Position numbers and translations under genes: made by a program. The notes beneath the pieces were generated by a model that was not told the origin of the DNA, searched no databases, and was given only the letters and a program-made list of their open reading frames with translations. From the NCBI RefSeq assembly GCF_003255815.1, contig NC_037686.1, forward strand, positions 56,083,888-56,147,887: a stretch of 64,000 nt of DNA, given 5' to 3'. The stretch comes from Theropithecus gelada (Eukaryota > Chordata > Mammalia > Primates > Cercopithecidae). This document shows positions 41,106 through 50,829 of the stretch, in pieces (the first letter of the stretch is position 1; every line of letters begins with the position of its first letter).

Positions 41106-43813
41106 GCAAGGTATCCACGTTTTCTAGAATTGCTGCTCTCTCACTGCTTCCTCTGTCCTGCCTCTCTCTGGATGCCACATAATGCCTTATTCAGACTTAG
41201 GAATAAAGTCACACTCCACTCTACAGTCAATTACTTCTTTAGTCTTTATTTAATTTGTAGTCTTCTGGGACAATCTGTCAGAGGCTGATCGTTCCAAGGA
41301 CCTGATTTCTCCATGTTACGGAACACAAAAGTCAAACAGATTGCCTCAGCCTCCCAAGGTTCTGATCTTCTAGGAGCAGCAGCAAAGCAAAAGAAATGAC
41401 TTGAAGTCTAAAGCCAGGAGTATTCAGTGTAGTATTCAGGAGATGGTCTGATCCACTGAGCCTTGGGGACACTGCAGATTATTGTCACACGTCAAGAAAA
41501 TATGCTAGCTCTCTTCTGAAGCTTTACCATTAAGACTACTTTACACTATAAAATACAACATATTATTAGAGATGTAACCCCAATTGGCGTAAATTTGAAG
41601 AAAATCTGTCTGTGTGCCAAATGCCTTAAATGACTTTTAGATTAATAATGCACATTTGAAATGATAGGCCAATCATTTATCATTCTCAAACACTACCACT
41701 TTTATTCCAAAGTGTCCTATGAGTGCATTTCCTGGCATATATGTATTTTTTTCTCTAAATTCTGTTGTTTTCCAATATAGTCACCATCTATGCATTGTTC
41801 TGAAAGCTATTACATATTTTACCATCAACCATCTGTGCTTCTACATGATTTATTTTTACTAGAAGCAGTTTTGTCAAAACTTTTTTATCATGTTCTATGG
41901 TGTGTCCTTGTGGTCTAGCATCATAAAATGTAGCCTCTACATTTATCAACCTCAGATACCTGTTGACCACAAAGATAGGTCTACTATGAAAACTCTGTTT
42001 CAAAAAAAGAAAAAAGTGAGCCTTTACTTAAAAAGAAACTTCAGTTACATGAGATGGTAACACACTGAAATTCAGCAACAAGTATCAAGGTTGTATCTTA
42101 ATTTCTATCATAAACATGTGTCTCTGTTTCCCACGTTTTTATTAACTTACTTGATAGATAGATACCAGTTACCACGTTGGATTTATTTCAACTAGAAAGA
42201 AAATTTTTAAATGTGAATTTTTCATAAAAATGTGAAATAGCAAAACTATTAAATCAGTTTTACTTTGGTTTAAAAGGATCCTTTTGGAGTCTGGAAGTCC
42301 CAACCCTTTTGGTTATAGTGATTAAAAATCAAACCACCTACTTAACCAAATATTTAACAAAAACATTCTTTTCACCCTTTAGTAAATTCTTCCAGAATTA
42401 CTAAACATCTGATAATGTGAGATCTCAACAAACAATTCGAGAAGAGCATTTAAATTTTAGAAATTTAAATTTTAGAAATTTAAATTGGGGTATTTTAATT
42501 AATCTTACTTTTAAACACCGAACAGTGGCATCAATATTTTGTCAACTTTGGTCAAATAAGATCAGATGTTCACATCAATCATCTACTTTTCTTGGCCTTT
42601 TCTCTATTTGGCCTCTTAATATGAGCACACTTTGTAAAATGTAATAAAAACATGTAGTGTGCTTCTTGACATCTAATCCGCTTGCAGTCATTTCTAGGCT
42701 TTTTGCTCCTGTTATGTCCTATAAAATAATGACATTAGTAATTCTCCCAAGAGGCTATAAGAGGAAGCACTGAATTGCATCCTGTTTTTCAAAGATAACT
42801 CTTCAGATTAAAACAAAAAGTGTAAAACAAAAAAAAAAGCAACTTCAGACAAGAATACTTTTTCATAAATTCATCATTTTAGATATGAGATATAGATCTC
42901 CATTACAATCCTTGACTCTTAGGAATTGCACCACCACCCCCCGCAAAGAATCTCAGAAAAGTCCAATTGTATGGTATAATGATGAAAGCTCTGTCTAGCA
43001 CAGTACCAGAAAAAGATCATCTCACAAATGTTCTTCAAAGCCACAGGTATCAATCACTTCAACTAAAGTCAGGGCATGAGAATCCACAGCTAAGAATCAA
43101 TTCTTCTACATTTTACATAGATACCTACATGCAAATTTTTTCAGGAGATCACCAAATTAGGTCGATTCTAGGTTGTGAAAAACAAAAGATTCTAGCATTC
43201 TAGCAAATTGGTAAATCACACACAAATTATAGAACACAAAGAATGCAGCCGATGCAAATTCTGTCACTGACGGTAGCAAAGCCATAGCCTAATACTCCTC
43301 AAGACACCTCATCACGCCCACTGGGAATATGGCACACACTGGAGATTCCAGTCCAAGGACTTTGGAATGTCAACTTAGCTCTTTATAAACACAACTAAGT
43401 TTTCCAGGGAAAAAGACTTACATTGGTTTTCCTCTTTCGGAAAATTTTACCGAGTGATGATGCCCTTGGTTTTCTGTGGAGTCTATTCTTCGAATTAGGT
43501 TGTTCTCAAATTTTAGTGTACAAGGGGCTTGTTTCAGAGGAGCTTGTTTGGGATGCAGACTGTCAAGACCCAACCTGGCATCTGGTTCATAAGCAGTCCC
43601 TGAAACCTCCCTCTGGTTCCAACAAGCTGCTCAAGCCAGGAAACGGTGGTCCTGGGGACTCCTGGACCTCCAGCTTGAGAAACACCGAAGGGGGTACCAT
43701 TTACCACCACATCCCACTGGATTACAAACGCTAGCTCTTTGGATCTCCACGACTAGCAAGCAAGTTAAAGACTTAGATGGCAGGCGTTATCGGTCAGGTG
43801 GGGAGGGAACGCT
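41106..43813. other. intronic stretch near exon 2, nothing recognised
   Basis: Contains a short AAATTTTAGAAATTT tandem (42449-42486). The last 500 bp before exon 2 are less A/T-rich but carry no assignable element. Confidence 0.4.
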
Positions 43814-43972
43814 TTATCCAGAGGAAGAGGTAGGGACGCCGGGAAGCAACAACCCTGATTTTATTTCGCCGGCTCCACAGCCTCCCCTTGCCCCAGGAGC
43901 CCACCCGCACTCCAACCCCCGCACCTCGAACCTGTGGCCCCAGCCCAGACTCACATCACCAAGTGCACCTAC
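43814..43972 (-). CDS. BCL2: BCL2-beta read-through tail (intron-retained isoform), extended
   Basis: If the exon 2 donor is not used, the frame continues into intron 2 as in the known soluble beta isoform. The first ten residues, VGALGDVSLG, match the human beta tail as I remember it. Human then stops (TGA); here codon 206 (43942-43940) reads TGG and the frame stays open for 42 more codons to a TAA at 43816-43814. The predicted product is 247 residues with a Gly/Arg/Cys-rich tail lacking a membrane anchor. Whether this isoform is made in this species is unknown. Confidence 0.6.
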   Translation of the reverse strand, partial: VGALGDVSLGWGHRFEVRGLECGWAPGARGGCGAGEIKSGLLLPGVPTSSSG

Positions 43973-44557
43973 CCAGCCTCCGTTATCCTGGATCCAGGTG
44001 TGCAGGTGCCGGTTCAGGTACTCAGTCATCCACAGGGCGATGTTGTCCACCAGGGGCGACATCTCCCGGTTGACGCTCTCCACACACATGACCCCACCGA
44101 ACTCAAAGAAGGCCACGATCCTCCCCCAGTTCACCCCGTCCCTGAAGAGCTCCTCCACCACCGTGGCAAAGCGTCCCCGCGCGGTGAAGGGCGTCAGGTG
44201 CAGCTGGCTGGACATCTCGGCGAAGTCGCGGCGGTAGCGGCGGGAGAAGTCGTCACCGGCCTGGCGGAGGGTCAGGTGGACCACAGGTGGCACCGGGCTG
44301 AGCGCAGGCCCCGCGGCGGCGGCGGGGGCAGCCGGGGTCGGCAGCGGCGAGGTCCTGGCGACCGGGTCCCGGGACGCGGCGGGATGGGGCGTGTGCCCGG
44401 GCTGGGAGGAGAAGATGCCCGGTGCGGGGGCGGCCCCAGGGGTCGCCGCGCCCACATCCCCCGCATCCCACTCGTAGCCCCTCTGCGACAGCTTATAGTG
44501 GATGTACTTCATCACTATCTCCCGGTTATCGTACCCTGTTCTCCCAGCTTGCGCCAT
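43973..44557 (-). CDS. BCL2: BCL2 exon 2 coding part (codons 1-195), apoptosis regulator Bcl-2
   Basis: Bcl-2 is the founding anti-apoptotic protein of outer mitochondrial, ER and nuclear membranes; it binds BH3 helices of BAX, BAK and BH3-only proteins. Translation from the ATG at 44557-44555 gives the N-terminus MAQAGRTGYDNREIVMKYIH, the BH4 helix (about residues 10-30), a Pro/Ala-rich loop (about 32-90), BH3 (about 93-107, core LRQAGDDFSRRY), BH1 with the NWGRIVAFFEFGG motif (about 136-155) and the first half of BH2 (TWIQDNGGW, from 187). The frame runs 195 codons to TGG followed by a GTAGGT splice donor, exactly the human exon 2 coding length, so BH2 is split by the intron. The remaining C-terminus and membrane anchor are in exon 3, outside the window. 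Relative to human (from memory) I see H3Q, P39T, Q73P and G79A, all outside BH motifs; T56, S70, T74 and S87 phosphosites are kept. Identity is certain; the reading frame is intact. Confidence 0.98.
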
Positions 44558-44599
44558 CCTTCCCAGAGGAAATGCAGCAGGGGCCAACGGCACCTCTAG

Positions 44600-44624
44600 C
44601 CCCAGCTCCCACCCCACGGCCCCC
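44600..44624 (-). promoter_or_regulatory. BCL2: BCL2 5'UTR RNA G-quadruplex motif
   Basis: The minus strand has four G-runs (GGGGG, GGGG, GGG, GGGG) within 25 nt, ending 42 nt before the ATG. Position and sequence match the 5'UTR quadruplex reported to repress human BCL2 translation. It looks fully conserved here. Confidence 0.8.
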
Positions 44625-44640
44625 AAAGAAAGAAGAGGAG

Positions 44641-44676
44641 TTATAATCCAGCTATTTTATTGGATGTGCTTTGCAT
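44641..44676 (-). promoter_or_regulatory. BCL2: BCL2 upstream ORF, 11 codons plus stop
   Basis: An ATG lies exactly 119 nt upstream of the BCL2 ATG and reads MQSTSNKIAGL then TAA. Both position and length match the uORF described as a translational repressor of human BCL2. It overlaps the P2 motifs: the ATG is the start of the ATGCAAAGCA decanucleotide and the stop lies in the TTATAA. Transcripts starting at P2 should therefore lack it. Confidence 0.85.
44641..44676 (-). promoter_or_regulatory. BCL2: BCL2 P2 promoter core motifs
   Basis: In transcription order the minus strand shows the decanucleotide ATGCAAAGCA (44676-44667), a CCAAT box (44663-44659) and a TTATAA TATA-like box (44646-44641). 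This is the motif set described for the minor human P2 promoter, about 1.3 kb downstream of P1. Confidence 0.75.
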
Positions 44677-44843
44677 TCTTGGACGAGGGGGTGTCTTCAG
44701 TCACGCGGAACACTTGATTCTGGTGTTTCCCCCTTGGCATGAGATGCAGGAAATTTTTATTTCAATTCCTTTCGGGTCTTTATTTCATGAGGCACGTTAT
44801 TATTAGTAAGTATTGTTAATATCAGTCTACTTCCTCCGTGATG

Positions 44844-45064
44844 CTGAAAGGTTAAAGAAAAAACAAACTAATAAGTAAAAAATCAGGTGCATTTCCCTGT
44901 ATACACAGAGTGAAAGCAGGGCATACACACTACAAGTAACACGGCTAAAAAGAATGTATTAAACTGCCTGGAAATTAAATTTACTCGAATGCACTCTAAG
45001 TAAAAAATCTCAAATGTTTCCATTGAAAGTTACATTAAACCAATTTCCTGTGCAGAGAACTTAC
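44844..45064 (-). other. BCL2: BCL2 facultative intron 1 (221 bp)
   Basis: On the minus strand the segment opens with GTAAGTTC at 45064 and closes with a T-rich tract and CAG at 44844. The length of 221 bp agrees with the approximately 220-bp optional 5'UTR intron reported for human BCL2. Transcripts may retain or remove it. Confidence 0.85.
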
Positions 45065-45960
45065 TTGTATTTTTTAAGAACAGCATGATCCTCTGTCAAG
45101 TTTCCTTTTTTGTAAAACCAACACAAATGCATAAGGCAACGATCCCATCAATCCTCAGCACTCTTCGGTTATAGCTGCTTTGAAACTTCCCAATGAATCA
45201 GGAGTCGAGGGGGAGAGGGAGTAAAAATTAGGAGGATTTCCAGATCGATTCCCAGACTTCTGCTTCACAGAAATGTCAATCCGCAGGAATCCCAACCGGA
45301 GATCTCAAGAGCTCGAGAAAAAAAGGCAGCGGCGGCGGCAGATGAATTACAATTTTCAGTCCAGTATTCGCAGAAGTCCTGTGATGTTTTCCCCTTCTCG
45401 GCAATTTACACGCGCGCACACACGCGCGGGCACAGGCATGAATCTCTATCCACGGGACCGCTTCACGCCTCCCCAGGAGAGAGACAGGGGAGGGGGAACG
45501 CTGAAGGAGCCGAGAACGGGGGCAGGAATCCTCTTCTGATTAAACTCCGAACAGCAAATGCGTTTTCCGAAAAGCTGCTGGATAAATGAAGGCAGGACTC
45601 GCCTGGCCCGCCGGTGCCGAGCGCTAGAAGCCCGCGCTGTGTGTGGTGCTGCGAGGGGTGGGGAGAAGGAGGTGGTGGGGGAGGGTTTTATTTTTTCCCT
45701 CTTTTCCTAAAAAGGATGACTGCTACGAAGTTCTCCCCCCTGGACCCCCTCTTCCGCTGCACCCCACCGGCGCACCCCGCCTCCGGGCTGCGCACCCTTT
45801 CTCCTCCTCCTGCTCCTGCGCGGCGGCGCTGGCGGCGGCCGCCTCCCGGAGCTCCCGCCGCGCAGCCCGCTCCGAGCGCTGACGGCCGCGGGCGGGGAGG
45901 GCCCGGCGCCCCTGCACCTTCGCTGGCAGCGGCGGCGGCGGCAGCGCGGCGGGGCCACGG
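45065..45960 (-). other. BCL2: BCL2 untranslated exon 1 (start approximate)
   Basis: Upstream of the intron 1 donor the minus strand is noncoding leader. Human transcripts start either about 0.7 kb upstream of the ATG (equivalent to about 45270) or at the P1 cluster about 1.4 kb upstream (equivalent to about 45940-45980). The upper boundary given is the P1 estimate by distance, not a mapped start. Open frames on the plus strand here are low-complexity CpG-island shadows. Confidence 0.6.
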
Positions 45961-46002
45961 AGAGCGGCGGGCGGGAGCGCGGCGGGCGGGCGGACGGCGC
46001 GG

Positions 46003-46044
46003 AGGGGCGGGCGCGGGAGGAAGGGGGCGGGCGCGGGGCGGGGG
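46003..46044 (+). promoter_or_regulatory. BCL2: BCL2 P1 G-quadruplex tract (Pu39-equivalent)
   Basis: The plus strand (template strand for BCL2) carries seven G-runs of at least three: GGGG, GGG, GGG, GGGGG, GGG, GGGG, GGGGG. It lies 1446-1487 bp upstream of the ATG, the position of the human Pu39 element just upstream of P1. The 5' two thirds match Pu39 as I remember it; the 3' end differs and gains a G-run. Confidence 0.85.
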
Positions 46045-46095
46045 TGCCTGTCCTCTTACTTCATTCTCTGCACAGCCCGACCGGTTTCCTGTGCG

Positions 46096-46103
46096 TAACG
46101 TCA
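46096..46103 (-). promoter_or_regulatory. BCL2: CRE site TGACGTTA
   Basis: TAACGTCA on the plus strand reads TGACGTTA toward BCL2, about 1.54 kb upstream of the ATG. This is the position of the CREB-responsive element characterised in human B cells. Confidence 0.75.
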
Positions 46104-46556
46104 CACGGTTCATTCAAAAAAAGAAGAAAGAAAGAGCCCTCCTCTGAGCCACCCGACCGCCCCCTCCGCCCCGCTCCCTGGCCCGGGTTAAAGGCGCCGC
46201 GGCCGGCCCGGGAGTGGCGCGTCCAGCCGGGGGCACATGGCGCGCGGGGCCGCGGATGGGGAGGGCGCGCCCGGGCCGGCCACCCGCCCGCTCCGCTGCG
46301 CCCGCGGGGCCCGGCCGGTGGGTGGCGCGGACGGCGCAGGCCTCCCGCGCGGCCGCGGCGCGGTGGGTGTGCGCGGGGCCTTCTGCTCAGGCCTGCGGCG
46401 GGCGGGGCGCGGACTCGGTGGTCGCCGGGGTCCACGACGGGGTGGGGGCTCCCGGGGAACCGCACGCAGCCGGGCCGGGCGGGCGACGGAGCGCGGAGGG
46501 GGGCTGCTGGCGGGAGGGTGCGCCATGAAAACAAGGGCTGGAAAAGCGCCGGGAAC

Positions 46557-46735
46557 CGCCTGGACCCTTCCTAGCCGTGTGTGTGGAGTGTGTGTCTGTG
46601 TGTGTGTCTGTGTGTGTGTGTGTGTGTCGCCTGGACCTTTTCTAGCCGTGTATGTGGGAGTGTGTGTGTCGCCTGGACCCTTTCTAGCCGTGTATAGAGT
46701 GTGTACACGCGCCTGCACACACACACACACACACA
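46557..46735. repeat. TG/AC microsatellite mixed with three minisatellite copies
   Basis: Three copies of a unit beginning CGCCTGGACC and containing CTAGCCGTGT start at 46557, 46628 and 46670, each followed by a (TG)n run. A fourth partial CGCCTG at 46710 leads into an (AC)n run that ends at about 46735. It sits about 0.5 kb upstream of the P1 region. Confidence 0.9.
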
Positions 46736-46739
46736 CGCC

Positions 46740-47511
46740 GTGTTACCAGCGCTCGGCCGCCTGGGGAAGACCCAGGCCAATGCCGCGCCCCGAGCAGTGG
46801 GACCTCAGCGCTGCCCTGCCGTGAAGAGAGGCGACTCTGCACATTTTAAGCAATGTCTAGGGAAGCCCCGAGCGTGGTGTTTACTTTCAAGTGGCTTCCT
46901 AGGTGTCCGCACACTACACACGCGCGCGCATCCCCGCCCGTGCCCACCTGAACACTTAGTCCGTGGCCCAAGCCATGCAGAACTCAGCGCGCCAGGGAAG
47001 GGGTTTAGCAAGGGCTTTACGATAGTTTAAGTCAATGATTTTCCTCTGTCCCTAACACGTTTTGCACTGCTTTAGTGCTACACGATGAGGAGTTCTACAT
47101 AGTAACTTTCAGGCCCACCGTCCTAACGCTGGGGTGGGTGGGCTCCTAAAGGTCTCCACCTTTGCCTGGTAGCCAATCCTAGGTGGCCGCACTTTCTCAA
47201 ATGAGGTACGTAGATACACACTTACACATCCACACTCGCAGACGTGTGTACTCGCAAGCAGACAGTTTTAAATTCATCAGCAGGAATAGCCCCTAGCAAA
47301 AAAGGACAAGAGGACAAACAAGTTGCACGTGTGTATTTTTATCTCCAAGAGTCTTTGACAAATAAAGCACCAAGAAAAGAAAGAAAAAGGTTTTCTAGAA
47401 GCACAGTGGCTTACTTAATAGGGTTTGAGTGCAAATATATAGGGACACGGAATTATTGTGGTCAAGAAAGATGACAAATGAGTACTATAATGTGTACAAA
47501 TATGCTCTGAC
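46740..47511. other. BCL2 5' flank, unassigned
   Basis: Moderately GC-rich flank beyond the CpG island, no repeat or gene recognised. Confidence 0.4.
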
Positions 47512-47818
47512 TTTTTTTTTTTTTTTTTTTTTTTTTTTGAGACAGAGTCTTGCTCTGTCCCATCACCGAGGCTGGAGTGCAGTGGTGCGATCTCAGCTCA
47601 CTGCAACCTCTGCCTCCTGGGCTCAAGCAATTCTGCCTCAGCCTCCTGAGTAGCTGGGATTACACATGCACATCACCACGCTCTTCTAATTTTTGTATTT
47701 TTAGTAGAGACGGGGTTTCACCATACTGGCCAGGCTGGTCTCGAACTCCTGACCTTGTGATCTGCCTGCCTCGGCGTCCCAAAGTGCTGGGATTATAGAC
47801 GTGAGCCACTGGCCTGAC
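47512..47818 (-). mobile_element. Alu, full length
   Basis: Antisense; T27 tail, GAGACAGAGTCTTGCTCTGT to GTGAGCCACTGGCC. Confidence 0.95.
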
Positions 47819-47917
47819 ATCTTTGTCTCATTCCTACTGTAAAATCAAAACATTCTTTAAAAAACCAAAAAAGCACACCAAATTCTTTAGTTTTTGTGTG
47901 TGTGTGGTTTTTTTCTT

Positions 47918-48045
47918 TCTTTTTTTTTTTTTTTTTTTCTCTAAGAGATGGTTCTTGCTATATTGCCCAGGCTGGACTTGAACTCCTGGGCTCAAAGGAT
48001 TCTCCCACCTCAGCCTCATGAATAGCTGGGACTATATGCTATATG
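47918..48045 (-). mobile_element. Alu monomer fragment
   Basis: T-run then AGAGATGGTTCTTGCTATATTGCCCAGG to AATAGCTGGGACTATA; a single arm or fragment. Confidence 0.8.
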
Positions 48046-48660
48046 CACTGCCATCTCTCTTGGGTATTTTTATTTTATTTCTTCATTTATTGTATCTCAT
48101 CAGCCCAACTGCTCTCACATAGGAATGGGTGCCTGGGTACAAATTTCTTATCCAGGCAAGAGGGGATGAAAAGAGATCCTCCTTCCTGTCCCTCTGATGG
48201 TTGGGACAGCGTCCCTTTTTGGCACGTGGGAGGTGTTCTGGTCTGGATAGGCACCGGGTATAGATTGACCTAGAGTATATGTTCTCACATAAATTCATGC
48301 CAGTTCCACAACATTATGGTTTAGAAATCTTGAAAGTGTATTTTAAAGCCCCAAAATTACCTAAGAGGAATTGAAAGGCTTCAGGCTCCTCATACTCAGC
48401 ATATGAGTGAGGAAATGATAGGACAGACCTGCAAAAGAAACTGTACTTCTGCAAGTGGGCAGCCAGAAGGAAACGGATCCCCTATTCCCAGAGAAAGAAA
48501 AGCTTACTGATTTTGTCTTCCTTTGCTCCCATAGAGCCTCACTCTATGGATTTTCCCAGACTAATTCCTTATGTAGCATCTTGGCTATAATCAGTCTTGA
48601 GACGGATCTGTATTGCAGTCTTTGACTAGCGGTTATATATTCCCTGGGAATGTTCTAGAT

Positions 48661-48680
48661 ACTCTTTCAATTGAAAGAGT
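48661..48680. repeat. perfect 20-bp palindrome
   Basis: ACTCTTTCAATTGAAAGAGT equals its own reverse complement. Confidence 0.95.
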
Positions 48681-49265
48681 GAAATCATTCCTATGTTCAG
48701 ATTCCATGTTTATTAGATTCCATTTTAAAGCATAAAGGCAAGTATTCCCAGGAAGTATGTGACATTGACTATTCGTCTTTGGACAATGCTGAGGTGGGGG
48801 AGCGAACACCAGCCTGAAGCAGGAGTAACTGGATTTGAATCCCAGATCTGTGCCTGAGACCTTCCAACAACCTTACAAACATATGCACAGTGGACTTTTC
48901 ACTTTCCAAGATGTTTTCCACTTGTAAGAGCCAGTGGATGACCCTTTTGGCAGCTTTGCCTGGTTGGATTCTACAAGTAGCGTGGCACCAGGAAGAGAAA
49001 AAAAACAAGATGCAGGGAATGGAGATTGTATCAAGAGTCTGAACCGCCTGTGTTTTTTTTCCGTCTTCATTCCCCAGGCCACCAAACAAAAAGCTTTTTA
49101 TTGCCAGTTTTCGCCACCTACTGGTTGTTTCACAGCGTTGTTCTCTTCATCCATCCAAGAAAGTTCTTTCATTCATCATCAGAATAAATGTTCCCCTAGT
49201 TTATGAAATTCAAAAGGTACACTATTCTAACATGAACATACTAATGTTTAATATAGGGATGTAAC

Positions 49266-49569
49266 GGCCAGATGTGGTGGCTCATGCCTGTAATCTCAGC
49301 ACTTTGGGAGGCTGAGGTGGGTGGAATGCTTGAGGCCACGAGTTTGAGACCAGCCTGCACAACACGGCAAAAACCTATCTCCACAAAAAAATACAAATAT
49401 TAGCCGGACATGGTGGTGTGTGCCTGTAGTCCCATCTACTCTGAAGGCTGAGATACGAGGACCACTTGAGCCCAGGAGGTGGAGGCTGTAGTGAGCTGTG
49501 ATCACGCCACTGCACTGCAGCCTAGGTGACAGACTGATACCCTGTCTCCAAAAAAAAAAAAAAAAAAAA
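49266..49569 (+). mobile_element. Alu, full length, diverged
   Basis: GGCCAGATGTGGTGGCTCAT head, right arm ending GACAGACTGATACCCTGTCTC plus A-tail. Confidence 0.94.
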
Positions 49570-49801
49570 TTTTTCAGAAAAAAAAAAAAAAAGTGTGTAT
49601 CAAATCTTTCCAGCTATGAAACTTTTTATTGAAAATGTGGGTAGAATGAGACTATTAACTGAGGATACTGATAACTAATAGGTCAGATGGAAGAGTAAAC
49701 CATGGCCCCAACCTGAAATGGAAATTAATCCATAAATAAAATGAGCTGACTAGAGACAGTAAAAACAAGTAGTCCATATAGTTTGCATAAAAGAAAAATG
49801 A

Positions 49802-50118
49802 GGCAGGGCGCAGTGGCTCACGGCTGTAATCCCAGCACTTTGGGAAGCAGAGGTGGGCGGATCACCTGAGGTCAGGAGTTCAAGACCAGCCTGACCAATA
49901 TGGTGAAACCCCGTCTCTATTAAAAATACAAAAACTAGCCAGGCGTGGTGGCAGGTGCCTGTAATACCAGCTACTCAGGAGGCTGAGGCAGGAGAATGGC
50001 TTGAACCCAGGAAGCAGAGATTGCAGTGAGCCAAGATCATGCCACTGCACTCTTGCATGGGTGACACAGCGAGACTCCATCAAAAAAAAAAAAAAAGAAA
50101 GAAAAGAAAAAGAAAAAA
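49802..50118 (+). mobile_element. Alu, full length
   Basis: Head GGCAGGGCGCAGTGG; A-tail degenerates to GAAA repeats; AGAAAAATGA flanks both ends. Confidence 0.94.
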
Positions 50119-50152
50119 AAAGAAAAATGAACTGCTTAAAAAATAACTTCTC

Positions 50153-50407
50153 AGCCAGGTGTGGTGGCTCACGCCTGTAATCCCAGCACTTTGGGAGGCC
50201 AAGGCGGGTGGATCACAAGGTCAGGAGATCAAGACCATCCTGGCCAACATGGTGAATCCCCGTCTTTACTAAAAATACAAAAGTTAGCTGGGCATGGTGG
50301 CAAGTGCCTGTGAATCTCAACTACTGGGGAGGCTAGGTAGGAGAATCACTTGAACTAGGGAGTCAGAGGTTGCAGTGAGCCAAGATCACGCCACTGCACT
50401 CCAGCCT
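50153..50407 (+). mobile_element. Alu, 3' truncated
   Basis: Runs from AGCCAGGTGTGGTGG to CACTGCACTCCAGCCT and then stops without an A-tail, joining an older repeat-like segment (CATCACTCCAGTCTCTGC onward to about 50635). Confidence 0.9.
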
Positions 50408-50635
50408 CATCACTCCAGTCTCTGCTTCTGTCATGACCTGTGGGGTTCTGTTTTCTCCCATTCTTCTGAGGTCACCGGTCATAATATTGGATTCAGGCCC
50501 ATCACAGTCACCTCATCTTAACTTGATTGCATCTGTACAGACCTGATTTCCAAATAAGGTCATATTCACAGGTACCAGGGGCTGAATTTAAATCTCTTTT
50601 GAGGTGACACAATTCAACCCATCTCAATATGTATC
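50408..50635. mobile_element. ancient interspersed repeat, family unassigned
   Basis: TGATTTCCAAATAAGGTCAT, then ATTCACAGGTACCAGGGGCT and ACACAATTCAACCCA recur in many mammalian repeats that I cannot name with certainty. Confidence 0.5.
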
Positions 50636-50829
50636 TAATATGACATTTTTAAAACTAATGAGGATTGCTGACTCCAAGGCCTAAAGACTCGGCAATATTA
50701 GAACTGAGTTTCAAGGGCTATCATGACCTCTCTAAAGCTAAAATCTGGTTATTTCATATTTCCACTCAAAGTTCTTGAAAACCTAAAAATCTTATATCCA
50801 CTTTTTGTGGTTTCTGGAATACGCCAAGG

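Larger units (their letters stand above)
1..43972 (-). other. BCL2: BCL2 intron 2, 5' portion
   Basis: Everything left of the exon 2 donor is the start of BCL2 intron 2, which is very large (about 190 kb) in human. The stretch holds the listed repeats; open frames longer than 60 codons here are short, lack recognisable domains and coincide with repeats or low-complexity DNA. The human major translocation breakpoint region is in exon 3 and is not in this window. Confidence 0.9.
44558..44843 (-). other. BCL2: BCL2 exon 2 5'UTR segment (286 nt)
   Basis: This is the untranslated part of exon 2 between the intron 1 acceptor (pyrimidine tract then TTTCAG, exon starting CATCACGG at 44843) and the ATG. 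It contains the P2 promoter motifs, an 11-codon uORF and a 25-nt G-rich segment, all listed separately. The length agrees with the human exon 2 leader. Confidence 0.85.
45590..46560. promoter_or_regulatory. BCL2: BCL2 P1 CpG island
   Basis: This stretch of roughly 1 kb is extremely GC- and CpG-rich, with many GGGCGG/CCGCCC boxes and no TATA box, fitting the TATA-less major P1 promoter. It includes the G-quadruplex tract and the CRE listed separately. Long open frames in all frames reflect the absence of A/T-rich stop codons. Confidence 0.85.

Noticed and set aside
43934..44599. 221-codon plus-strand frame across BCL2 exon 2
   Set aside because: It is antisense to a highly constrained coding exon of high GC content; the frame is a shadow with no recognisable domain.
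44558..44626. In-frame N-terminal extension of BCL2 of 23 codons
   Set aside because: It begins at TTG, not ATG, and covers the 5'UTR quadruplex; the conserved start is the ATG at 44557.
45614..46824. Several 140-195 codon frames on both strands in the CpG island
   Set aside because: GC-rich DNA has few stops; peptides are Ala/Arg/Gly/Pro-rich, overlap each other and the P1 promoter.
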